Shown here: positions 46,600 to 57,195 of the stretch, piece by piece
Position numbering within the stretch: the first letter of the stretch is position 1
How the letters are laid out: each line of letters opens with the position of its first letter
Made by a program: the position numbers and the translations under genes
Notes under the pieces: generated by a model
Databases searched by the model: none
The model's input: only the letters and a program-made list of their open reading frames with translations
What the model was told of the DNA's origin: nothing
From: Cyanodermella asteris
Taxonomy: Eukaryota > Ascomycota > Lecanoromycetes > Ostropales > Stictidaceae
Assembly: GCA_900618795.1 (NCBI GenBank)
Contig: UYJD01000004.1
Span: forward strand, 124,001 to 188,000
Direction of reading: 5' to 3'
DNA length: 64,000 nt

Positions 46600-48140
46600 C
46601 GCAGCAGCGACGGCGCAGAGTGGACTGCCAAAGCCGCACGACACCAGATGCAGAAAGGCGTAGGTTTGCGCCGATAGTGCAAAGCCAATGCAAGGCGATA
46701 GGCGACGGTGCAGCGGAGAGAGGTCTCGGGAGGTGCAGAAGAGGAGGCCGGGTCTTCCCGTCAGGGAAATAGGCGGATGAGGCTCTGGGTTTGAGGTCTT
46801 GGGAGCAATGGGGCGAAACCGGGGCGCGCGACAAGCAAAGTGTCAGGTCCTGGCAGCTTACAGCGGCTGCCGGGGTACAGCGTCAGCCCGGAATCAGCCA
46901 GCAGTCGAAAGAGAGAGTGAGACAGCAGACGCCAGACGGTCGAGTTCGTGGATGCGTCGGAGGAATGGCGGACAGCGGGTGATAGGCCAACTGTGGAAGA
47001 TCAGTGAGCTCGAGCCGCTGTTGGCTGTAACGACGCGGCGCCTGTACACCAGCGCTTGAAACGTGGAGCAGTGACAATGCCGAGCTGGACTGCGACCGAG
47101 GCGAAAGATTTACAGAAAACGGTTGCGAAAAAGAATGGCTATATGATGAGCGGTCATTCATGTCGCGACATCAGTCGTCGGATGGGCTGCCAAGAGTGTC
47201 TGCCGGCGCGTATACTCGATGTGGCCAGACACAGCTGGAGAACTAGGTAAAGTGTATGGCTAGTCTACCGTGGACCTTGAGCTGGCCAGGTTGGAGTCTC
47301 AAGGGGATTCGAGCTGAAGAGCGCTAGTAGCGTATGCAGGATGAAGCACCCCAGGCTGTCGGCGCTGTCACGCTATATCGGCAGCAGCACGACTTCCAGG
47401 GGTGCAGACGCCCATGTCAGTGATCGGACACGCTCGTGGTGCTTGTTGGTGTATGTGTGTGTGTGTGTGTCTCGAGGTGGCGAGCTGGTGTCTTGCACGG
47501 ATGGCTGCGGTGTTCTCGAATCTCGACTTCTTCCAGAAAGGCGAGCGTGTGCGATTGTCTTGCATGTGAGAAAGGCTGCTTTATTGATTTTCCTCTTCTG
47601 CTCTTCGTCTATACCTCTTGCAGCACATGCCCGAAGGATCGCCGTTTGACCCCAGAGTGAGACCCCTGGCCAACTCTCCTTCTTGGTGCAGGAGCCAGGG
47701 CCTGTCGCCGCCTCACCATTGGGAGCAAGACGCTTGGACCGAGACCAATTTATCTTAAGCAACATCTCTGTGACTGCCTTCTTTGGATGTTGGTACCAGG
47801 ACCAGCGATACAATAGGCACAACGAGGCGGACGAGTAGCCGTGATGGCATTCAAGGACATTCAACTCGAGCATAGGCTGATAGAACAATTTTCTAGCATT
47901 GCACTGGTCGTGGCAATAATGGTGTGGAAATGGTGTTGGAGCAAAAGCTTGGAAGGTTTCGAAGCATTGAGATCCACTGTGCGCGCCAAGCCTGGAATCC
48001 ACGCAACGATTCGCAGTCGCAATCCTTTTCATGCCCTCGACTCCTGCTTTCTTGTCCGGAATAGTCTTGACCATCATCTCTACCACTTTGCCGACCGAAC
48101 TGTCCTGCGACCACTTCTCGACCTGTCACGTTCGCAAGCC
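46600..48140. other. divergent intergenic region
   Basis: Upstream regions of the Zn2Cys6 gene and of CGI121. Contains a TG microsatellite, listed separately. No supported gene; the ORFs at 47.4-48.1 kb on the minus strand have no motifs. Confidence 0.45.
47449..47470 (+). repeat. TG dinucleotide microsatellite
   Basis: About eight uninterrupted TG units (47454-47470) preceded by an imperfect GTGTA. Confidence 0.9.
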
Positions 48141-49072
48141 ATGGTCAAGCCTCTTCTGTCAACGGTCGATCTGGCCCACATCCCGCCCGATCTGCACGTC
48201 CACGTCGCTCTATACATTGACCTGAAGAACTCACGCTACCTGCGCAAGCAATTGATTGAGCAGAACAAGGACTTTGAATACGCTTTCATCGATGCCCGCA
48301 AGGTAGGTCTGCTTTGCCCTTCCACGTGCCCCCTCCCTTACCCAACCTCGGAGTCAACCGATGAGCTCTATCTACCTATCTTACTATTGGGCCAGACCAG
48401 CAAGTCTGGGGGATCGGAACAACCTCACAGCACTGCATGTGGCTCCCCTACCATCAAATGCCTGTCACTGTTGGTGCTCTGGGAGCCATCTTGTTCCAGG
48501 ATGAAGGTGTTGTCGTCCAAACATAGCATTCTGACTCCGCCACCTTGCTGCAACAGATTCTTTCCACCAGCCATGCTCTTGCGGCTGTCTTCCGTGCCAT
48601 CACCGACCAAACCAACAATCGACTGAAGTCTCACAACGTTCACTCTGAGGTCGTGCTATCACTAAGCCCAAACAATAATGTAAGCACCCACCAGGTTGCA
48701 CGCTTTCATGCCCCTGGAATAATGTCGCTCCATACTTAGGCCTTTCTGACCGAGCGCTCGCAGATTGCCGATGCACTACGAAAGTTTGGTATTTCCGATC
48801 AGACCTACAATCTCTTGGCTATAAAAATCACCCCACAGCCGGCAGAACCAGTTGCCGAGCATCTCGAAGCCGCAATCGAGGGCAAGCCCCTGGAGTTCAC
48901 TGACCAGTCGTTGGCATCCATCTGCGATGTGGCAGAGCTACGGAAGATCTACAAACTGGGGCCGTCAAAAACCAAAGAGGCAGATCAGACCGCCGCTGCT
49001 TTGGCTGATGATGAACGAAAGGAGCTCGAAGTCGCAATTCTCGGTTCAATGGCCTTGAGGGGTGCAACATGA
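48141..49072 (+). CDS. CGI121: EKC/KEOPS complex subunit CGI121
   Basis: Three exons: 48141-48302, 48557-48679 and 48764-49072, all phase 0, giving 197 aa. Donors are GTAGGT and GTAAGC; acceptors are AACAG and CGCAG. The joined protein follows the Cgi121/TPRKB pattern: PPDLHVHVALYIDLKN, LRKQLIEQNKDFEYAFIDA, then HALAAVFRAITDQTNNRLK, NVHSEVVLSLSPNNN and IADALRKFGISDQTYNLLA, ending EVAILGSMALRGAT. Cgi121 binds Bud32 and tRNA in the KEOPS complex, which makes the t6A37 modification of tRNAs reading ANN codons. The first intron (254 nt) is long, so an additional micro-exon is possible, though none is needed. Confidence 0.9.
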
Positions 49073-49962
49073 CCTCCATCTCTTCTGTACCCTCCTCATG
49101 CACGCATCCAGCGCGAGATCTAGAAAGTAGGAGTTGTTCTGTCGAGCCATTGTCGGATCTCGGCATCAGGGCCAAGGCTCAGCCAACAAGGGACGATATG
49201 GCCCAGTTGCGCGCCCATCTATTTCCAAGTGAGAGTATGCTCAAAACAAAAAGAAGGTGGAGCCGCCGTCCGCAAGGCTGCTACAAGATGTGCCTCGGGG
49301 TAGCGGGGAGGCGACATGGCCACTGGAGCCCGTACAGTGATGTTGCGTGGCAGCATTTCTCCATTACCACCTCGGATCATCAGCAAATCTGATTCCATTG
49401 CTTATACTTTCCCCAAACGGCCAAATTTAAAGCACATGCTTGAGGGGTAATAATGAGGCAGATCGCTGGCAAGGAAAGTCAGTGCAGCTTCCGGCTTGGC
49501 ACGCAGGCCGGCCTCGACCCACCCTTGCCTTGGATCTCGCAGGGCTGAACCTGAGGTCCGTTCACCAGCAGCTTCAGAGCATCAGCGCTCGCAAAGTCAT
49601 GCGACAGGTTGGACGCCCTATGGACTTGCTCAGACAAAGCATCTGAGAGATATTCACATGCCCATCGAAGTACTCATTCGAATATGTTTGTTACAACCAC
49701 CTCATACATGTCAAGAACTATCTAGGCAAGTAGCTATGCCCATGACTTTAGCAGCGCTTGCTGATTATCTCGTTCAAGGGTCTATTGAGATGATATTCAT
49801 GTTAAGCTGACGAAAGAATCGGCAGTCATTCTCGTGACACAATCTAGACTGAACAACTGACGAAGCTAGTCAATACAACCCACCCTTCTGATTGCATTGG
49901 TCAACGGATACCCAATCTGGTCAATGTGTTGCCCCAACGTGGCTGTGTCTACTCGTCCAAAG
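49073..49962. other. intergenic, no gene seen
   Basis: 3' side of CGI121. Nothing recognised. Confidence 0.45.
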
Positions 49963-51555
49963 CTAGGTGTGCCCCTGTTCCTTTGCTCCATTCTTCTCCC
50001 CGCGGTCCGTCTCGACGAACTCAAACGATGCGTGCGTTGAGCCATGCATCTCCCAACGCCAAACGTCCGGCTTGTGCGTTAGCTCCGCCGGGAACGCCAG
50101 AAATCGTGCGTTTCGGAGGAAGGATACCCCAACCCGCGCCATATCCATTCGAGTTGCTGTAATGACCAATCGTGTCCTCAGAGTCAGGTCGTGAGGGATG
50201 AAGCACTTCTGAATTGACTCGCATCTGAGACATGATCGTGGCCGTGGAAACGACATGTCTTGGGACAACGCCGGTCAGCAGTGCCTCAACAGCAATGCTG
50301 CTTGTCCCTGGGGTCTTCGGATTCTCCATGGCAAAAACACGCTTCAGAAACTCCGAGCATGATTTCTCCCTCATTCATCGTCTTGGGCGCAACGGCCAAC
50401 ACTGGCCTGACTTTGGGCAGCTTGCGAGTATTCTTTGGCCACGGAGCGGTGAACACGGCCTGGAGCTGAGGAGGCAGCTTCTGATGGTCATTACTCCCTT
50501 TGAAAGGCTCGATGTCCTCTGCTGACAGTCCGGCGAGATCGTCAAAGTGCCTGTCGAGCACCGCCGGTAAAAACAGAACAGGCTCGTCAGCAGACGCATC
50601 CTTCGATGCAGGCTTGACTTCCATGGTCAGAGACCATCGCTTTCGCACCCTGTGACCCTTCTCTATTTTTTCGCTTTCCTTTGTGAGAGATCGGCTTTTC
50701 ATCCAGAGGATCGGCGGCTTCGGGCGGAGGAGCTTGATCACTTTGCATCTTCGCTCTGAATCTGTCGCCAATTCTTTTCCAAGCCTCCTCTGCGCGCTCC
50801 AGATCCTCAGCTGTTCTGATTCCATGCTCCGGGTCGAGAATTTTAGGCTCGATAACGTCATCTCGGCTAGCGACATTATTCAGCTTGAAACTGCCGGGAC
50901 GGTCGAGGCCCGGTACAATCGACGGGTGTGCATTGGCTGAAGGACGCCAATTTGGCCCGAAAGTGTTTGGTGTAAGAGCGATCCCGCTGGCTCCTGCATA
51001 ATCGGATTCCTCTTGGTTCGCGATGGCTGAACGCGTAGCGGCAGCACGTCGTCTTTGACGGATTTCGAGCGAATTGAACCTGTCAGCCAGATTGTCTGGG
51101 TTCTCCTCGCGATCCATGTTTGGTCGATTAGTGGTGATTTGCCCGTCTTGTGGTTCAAGGGGGGTGCCGAATGCAATGCTCTTGAACGGCGAAGGATGCT
51201 TCCTCAAAGTGACGCTCTCGGAAAGTTCTCTTACTCTCGCTTCTTGATGGCGAGCTAACAGGTCAACGTTCCTTGCTGGAGGAGGGTCGACTTTGTCTTT
51301 GCCAGGAAGTTGAGGTGCAAAGGGGGCTCGGAGCGGTGAATGAGCTGGCCGTCGACGAACTGATGGTCCGGGCCCAACGCTGTCTGTCGTTGTGAACGCG
51401 TCGCCCTGCACGTTGTGCGCTTTGGGTTTCGCTGCATCGCTTTGTTCACCTTCGTGATACAGTGCAGTTCCTGCTGCTCTCGCTGCTGCTGATTTACCTC
51501 CTGCGCCGGATTGGCCAGAGTCAGCAGACACCGCCCATCTAGGATTGGCGTGCAT
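49963..51555 (-). pseudogene. disturbed reading frames downstream of the repeat protein
   Basis: The frame of the neighbouring repeat protein continues after a single TAA (51579-51577) through 51555-50587 with Arg/Ala/Asp-rich, disordered composition (FNSLEIRQRRRAAATRSA, AEDLERAEEAWKRIGDRF). Protein-like sequence then continues in a second frame to about 50340 (FLPAVLDRHFDDLAGLSAED) and in a third to about 50021 (EFLKRVFAMENPKTPGTSS). No intron of normal length explains the shift near 50650 while keeping both frames. Either this is the decayed 3' part of the repeat-protein gene, or the assembly has indels here. A stand-alone gene starting at 51555 (MHANPRWAV) is the alternative. The family is not recognised. 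Confidence 0.4.
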
Positions 51556-51576
51556 GCGTCTATTGAAGTCTGCTAT

Positions 51577-52473
51577 TTAATCGATTCTGTTCTTCGGGGG
51601 CGAGTCAAAAGGGGTTGTGGACTTGTCAGGAGCTTTCTCTCCTGCCAGCATCCGAGCTGGTGGCTCCTCTGTGGGGGCGGTAGTTTCCGCAGCGAGCCTG
51701 CCATACTGTCCCGGATCTCTGGCGAAAATGCGAGGATGTGGATCGCCAGTCGGAGTATTTGAGACCTGCTCTGCAGCGGGCCTGACGTTCTCTCTCGGAT
51801 TTCTCACAAACCCACGTTGGATCGGCTGGCTTTCTTGATTATGTGAAGCCTGCTCTGCTGCTTCCATCAATTGAGCTCTGTACCTAAGTGCAGCTGCATG
51901 TTCACCGGGACGAATGGCTCTCCTGCCTTGTCCAAGTCTCGCCAATGGATCCTCAAAGGGGATGCCTGCCCGCGCTCCTTCTTCGATTAGTTGAGCTCTC
52001 ACACGGACTGCAGCCGCATATTGACCTGGACGAATGGTTGTCCTGTTTTGTCCGAGCCTCGACAGCGGATCATTCCATATCGCATAGTTTTGCCGTGGGC
52101 CTCGGGGTGTCATGGATGCATCGAAACCGCGTTGACGTGGGGTGCCTTCTGGAGTATTCGATGCCTGCTGTATCTCTCTTGGTCGTTCGTTCCTCGGACG
52201 AAATGCAGCCTCGTGCTGATTTGGACGAACATCCATCCTGCTTTGTCCAAGCCCTGTCAGGTCGTCGTCAAAGTTGGCATAGGGTGGCCGGCCTCGGGGC
52301 GTGGTGGATGGCTCGTTGGACCCCTGGGGCGTGAACAGGGGTGTTCTGGCAACTGGGCTCCTTACAAAGGTGCTCATTGTCACTTCATGCTCCTCAGGCG
52401 TAAAGATGGGCTCGATAGTGGAGCTTCTCCTGGGTGTTGGTGTCTGTGGCCGAGGGACAGGCATCTTGGACAT
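51577..52473 (-). CDS. disordered protein with three internal repeats
   Basis: 298 aa from ATG 52473 (MSKMPVPRPQTPTPRR). The protein is rich in Pro, Arg, Thr and Gln and looks intrinsically disordered. Three copies of a roughly 30-residue repeat lie at about 68-95, 133-162 and 173-202. Their shared core is D-x-L-x2-LGQ-x-R-x3-RP-x4-AA-x-R. The frame ends at a TAA (51579-51577), directly followed in the same frame by more protein-like sequence. A 63-nt intron with a GTCCAC donor and an AATAG acceptor could bridge the stop (giving PDK-RMHANPR), but its donor is poor. No function recognised. Confidence 0.5.
   Translation of the reverse strand: MSKMPVPRPQTPTPRRSSTIEPIFTPEEHEVTMSTFVRSPVARTPLFTPQGSNEPSTTPRGRPPYANFDDDLTGLGQSRMDVRPNQHEAAFRPRNERPREIQQASNTPEGTPRQRGFDASMTPRGPRQNYAIWNDPLSRLGQNRTTIRPGQYAAAVRVRAQLIEEGARAGIPFEDPLARLGQGRRAIRPGEHAAALRYRAQLMEAAEQASHNQESQPIQRGFVRNPRENVRPAAEQVSNTPTGDPHPRIFARDPGQYGRLAAETTAPTEEPPARMLAGEKAPDKSTTPFDSPPKNRID
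51868..52272 (-). repeat. three degenerate coding repeats of about 90 bp
   Basis: These DNA-level copies match the three protein repeats of the disordered protein. The third and second copies are closest (RAIRPGEHAAALRYRAQLM and TTIRPGQYAAAVRVRAQLI), the first more diverged. They also create matching shadow ORFs on the plus strand. Confidence 0.8.
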
Positions 52474-53294
52474 CGTGAGGTTCAGGAACGTGATCGCGGG
52501 ATCCGAAGCTGATGCAGAGAGCAAAGAATCCAGCCTGTGCGAGGTCTGCTACGGAAGAAATAGTTGCGCTTTGGACGCTCGCAAGAAATACTTGAGTACA
52601 TGTTGGTATTGGTTCGTGACGGGATTGCCGCCCGCAAGCCGACAGGTGAAGCTGATCAGACGAGTGAAGAGACAAAGACTCCCGAAGCTGGGTCGCAAGC
52701 TGTTCGAAATAGTTACTGTTGCTATGTACTTTGGGCAGCCTGCCAGAAGGTGCTGACGTCCGAACATGTTTTGTTTGCATGTCGAACGCCGTGCGCGAGG
52801 CGAAGCCCCGTTACTTCTTTGAGGTTTGACAATAGAGGTCGATGTTGCGTTTGCGAACGAGCTGCGAGTATGTACAACTTTGACAGGTCTTTGCAGCGTA
52901 AAGGAACAAACAATGCTGAAACCAGCTTTGGACAACTCCGCAGCGCAAAGGTATGGCTCATATGGTGACGGAACCTCAAAAACTCGGGTCTCAAGAATAT
53001 CGTTGCGTGAGACTCGCACGGATCGCTCCGGTTGTCTTGATCGGCACTCCCTCTGAGTCCTTTGCACTAATACGAAGCAGAGCATTGCAAAGGTTTATCA
53101 ACAGAAACCTACGCAAGGGCATCTGTACGGCCAGCATGCGCGGGATTGGTCTGAAATATCCGTATTTGCGTGTCTGTTAAAGTACAATTCCATGCTGCCG
53201 AGCAGCATCAGCTCGTTTCCCCTGTTCGTATGCCGCGTGTGCGTATTCTCCATATTATGATACAACCAGCCTGCCCCTCCGAATTATCGATTGC
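52474..53294. other. intergenic, no gene seen
   Basis: Upstream of the repeat protein and downstream of the RGS-LOV gene. Open frames are present on both strands but have no motif. Confidence 0.45.
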
Positions 53295-55365
53295 TCAACC
53301 CAATTTTACACTCAACAGCGAACCGTCCCGGCTAGATCCTCTCGTACTCAATGCCCCATCTCTGTCTTCCCTCTCATGGACGCGCCTTCTCAAGTCGCCC
53401 CTCAGGTCCGCCTTCGAACTCGTCCTCGGAATATTGGGCATCACGGCCGGGGCTATCCGAGCCTTCCTCCCAGTCCCGCTAACGACGAAGTCTTCTCTGT
53501 CCCTCTCCTCACGCTGTTCCCGGCGCCTCTCGCTGTCACCATCGACCATGACGACCATCCAGACTCCAATTACCCCATTCGTGCCAACCAGCGGCGTGAA
53601 ATGCAGGAACCTGCTTCGTCCACCGCCCTCCTCGTCGAAGCGCGTGACCCATTTGACTCTGGCTGTTACGCCCCGGCCCTCGGCCAGGGCGGATGTGAGG
53701 TCTTCGCGCACGCGGCTGGAGCCGCCGATGCGGGACATGAGTGGTGATTGCAGGATTCCCGGAACACGGAGCGAAGGCGATGTGAAGAGGATGCGCAGGG
53801 AGGGGTAGGGCCGCACGAGAAGGTAGTGCGTGAAGACGCCCGACAAGCGGCCGTTGGAGGTGAGGGCGCTCGAGGGGAGGTGGCGAGGGAGGTCGTCTTC
53901 GTCGGACGAGGCTTCGCGCAGCACGAGGCGGGGCTTGGCGCTGGGGACGGAAGACGCGACGGGGATTTTGTCGCCGTCGACGTTGTCTCTGTCATCCAAT
54001 CCGTCGTCCAGAAATGTGGCACAGGAAGTCGGTTTCGTGGTCGTGGTCGTGGTCAAGTTCGTGGTGGGAGCCACGGGCGCACTGTCGCGGTAGATCCTGC
54101 CTCCACAATTCGATACGGTCCTTAATTCGGTGTGGTTGAACAGCTCACAAAGCGACTCGAAGCCGTCTTTGCGCGGCTTCAGGGATGATACTGGAGTTGC
54201 TTCTGCTCGCTCCTTTTCCAACATTTTGTTGAGGCCGTCGAGAGGGGTGCCTTCTTTCACAAGCCCCGAGACGTCGATCTGAGCGCCGATGAAGTATCGT
54301 AGGCGGCCGCGAGAGTCGGTAAGCGGAGCCATTATTAGGAGATTGAGGAAAGGTGTTCCATCGCGGCGGTAGTTGAGGATTACTTCGGAGCTTTCGCGAC
54401 CCGCGTCGAGCGCTGCTTTGAGTCGCGCGACTGTGTTCCGGTTGGTTTCTGGTCCCTGTAGGAACCTGCAATTGCGGCCCACAATATAGTCCATGCCATA
54501 TTGAGTCGTGCGATTGAATTCTAGCACAAATCAGTCTGTCGAAGCGTACGCAATAGTTTGTAGGAGACTTACCTTCTGAAGCGAATATAATCGGGTTGTC
54601 CTCCCTCGACGGATCCGTCAGACAGAAGACTTCAGCTAATCCCTCCGAGGCCTGTTGTAAACGCGGCGATAGGGTCCCCGCTATCCTCTTTGATACGGAC
54701 GGGCTAACCACCTGGACGTAAGTGTGTGCTATGTACGCCGGCAGATCGTCCTGCGTGAGAGCTTCAAAAGCCTTGTCCGCCTTTTCTTGAAGCGACTTGT
54801 GGACGACCAGCTCCGGATCGGTCTTGGTGAACTCGAGATGGTTGATCACGTTCAAGTTGTGAGCCAACTGGTTAGCGTAGGCAATTGCCTTCAGTGACTT
54901 GACAGCATCGAGATAGTAGATCAGGGTCGGCACCGAGCTGCGTCTGTGCGTGCTCAAGAAGCCCGCAAATTGGCGGAAGAGTGTAGAGTCCTCGAATATC
55001 ACTCTCAAATGCTCCTGAGAGAACAGTTGCTTTGACCGCGACTCCACGGTTGGGCGTTTGGGTCCGGTGCTAGGTTTAGCTGGCGTGACGAGGTCATATG
55101 AGCCTTCGTCTTCATTTTCGAGGGCGTTGAACTCGTCTGTTTCTCCGGAGATGGGTTTCTCTTGTAGGGGTGGGAGACCAGCTGAAGTGTGATGGTCGGT
55201 CTCGTTTGTAGTGTAGGACTGGTGTGATGTGAGTGAATTGGCTCGGTCAGCTGAGTCTGTGGAGTTTGAGCCACGGTCTCGTTCTCGTTCCCGTTCCGGA
55301 CGGTGGTCGGGATGGACGAGGAGGTCGGCGTCAAAGTCCAGGGAAGTCCGACGAGGGGAGTCCAT
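53295..55365 (-). CDS. RGS-LOV blue-light photoreceptor
   Basis: Exon 1 is 55365-54573. A 52-nt intron (GTAAGT...GCTAG, phase 1) is followed by exon 2, 54520-53295, giving 672 aa. An N-terminal disordered region precedes an RGS-type domain at about 110-215 (LRVIFEDSTLFRQFAGFL, then LIYYLDAVKSLKAIAYA). The LOV domain lies at about 240-360 and has the flavin-adduct motif GRNCRFLQGP with Cys282, plus NYRRDGTPFLNLL and YFIGAQIDVSG. The intron falls inside the LOV domain, and the splice restores FASEEFNRTTQYG. This RGS plus LOV order is that of fungal RGS-LOV receptors such as Botrytis BcLOV4, which bind flavin and associate with membranes on blue light. A second PAS-like segment may lie at about 490-590. 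The Ser/Arg-rich tail is charged. Confidence 0.9.
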
Positions 55366-57195
55366 GGCTTCTACGTCAGGTCGCAGGTCGGCTTCGGACT
55401 AGCTGTACTAGATTTCGTACCACGTGCCAATGAACAGCCTGGATAAATGTATAACAGACTTGACAGCTTGACAGTATCCTGCCAAAAGCGTGTGGCTTCA
55501 GCGGACAATTGAGATGTAGCACGGAGTCCAGGAGAGACAGAAGGTCATCAGAGCAAAGACAGCATCGTGAGACAAGAGCAGCAAGCCCGCGCACCGGGCG
55601 GGATCCATGATGTTATACCAATCTGGCCTGCACGCCCTGTCAATGCTCCACTCTTGCAAGGGGGATTCCAACATTCGACCAAGAGTCTATCGCCCATAGC
55701 CAAGGCCAACTGTACGACGCGCGAGCCTGGCCAAAGGCCGGAACTCGTGTAAAGCGAATCCTACCAGCTTTGCACCCTTAGGTCCCAAAGGAGTCCAGGC
55801 CAGTGGTAGAGGTGACAGAAACGGGCTGAACGCAGAGTGTTGACGCCCCAGCAGGTGCCCAATCAAGCGTATCCCGGCGGTTCGGGTGAGACACTAAGGA
55901 TCGGAAGGTGAGAGCGTGCATCGCTGATTCGATTATGCATCGAGATTGTCTGCAAACAGCCGCACCGCCCGCACCGCTACGAGATTGCGGTGCCGACGCA
56001 TGGCAATCTGGTCCCGCCAGTGCTCGAACAAAATTGCGTGAAATGCGTCACTGTCGGCTGGGAGCTATACCGTGATCGCTGTGCTTGTGGCGTAGGATTG
56101 CTGGGGTCGTCCAGATCGGGGAAGTTCTGTGCATCGACATGCACACGAGCGCGCTTTGATCAGCGCCAGCGCGGTTGTTGGTAAATGGAACGGTCCGGCT
56201 GTGATCGTATATGACTCGCCCACGCGAAACCTATTTCTATCTGCCATCTCGACCAATGGCGGTGCGAGTTCGACCGAGGCGTGGCTTGTCGTGGCTCTGT
56301 TGGAGAAAAGCGTGATCTCGTAGAGCCTGAAGTAGGCACCATCGCCGGCGGGTCGACCTGTCGAAGGCTCAACGTGCACATGCAAGGTCCCGGCGTATGT
56401 CTCGACGCGGCAGAGACCGCATACCTATCGATCCTTCAACAAACTTTGCATTACTGCCCTCGTCGGTAGAGCGCTGATGGTGGGAAACGAAATCGGCGAT
56501 TGCACGACAGCCCTGGTCGGTCAGTCCTCACGTTTCGTCATGACGCGACGAACCTGGATGTGTTGACTCTCAAACCTCGTGGGCATAATCTGCTTCGAAG
56601 ATCGTGATATCCATCGCGAGGGCAATTTCACTCTCCGCGTTTCAGAGCCTTGCAGCACCGCGGCGAGGTCGAAAACCGGTTCCTAGCAACCCGAAGTGTA
56701 CTTAAGGTTCGGCTTAGCGCATTAGCATTAGGTAGGAATAGCTCGCATGCCGGCAATTCACTGGTGTGGCACACTTTCTCGGCAGTGTCGCCGGAGCCGT
56801 CAGCTTTGCGTCTTGGTTTGCTGCAATGTTGCATCACCTATCACCACGCCACTGTACATAGTGGCTCCTCGGACAGTGCTTGCCTTGGTTATACACGCTA
56901 TGGGCGAGTTGATCCCTTCTGTCGAGCGTCTCGTTTGGGACGTGCGCAGATTGTGGCAACCCACAGGACGTGTTGCTTTTGCACACATGGTGCGATAATA
57001 GGTCACGCGGCTAAGCACTTCAGAAGCAATGTTGCGAACGAAAATGGTTACGCTATGCAGGTCAAATCCAAAATGCTGTGTTCAGAGCGCTCGACATGCA
57101 GCGTACAAGTATGTGTGCAGAGACCGAATCATCCAAAACGCCACGCTCGTGAGTGCGAACAGAGGTTGTGCACGGTCAGCAAATTCGTACAAAAG
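55366..57195. other. 1.8-kb intergenic region, no gene seen
   Basis: Promoter side of the RGS-LOV gene and 3' side of the RMD1-like gene. No supported gene. Confidence 0.45.

Noticed and set aside
51888-52756. Overlapping plus-strand ORFs with repeated DEWLSC words
   Set aside because: They are the antisense image of the three repeats in the disordered protein.
52549-53085. 178-aa minus-strand ORF
   Set aside because: No motif and low-information composition, with equally long ORFs in other frames of the same stretch.
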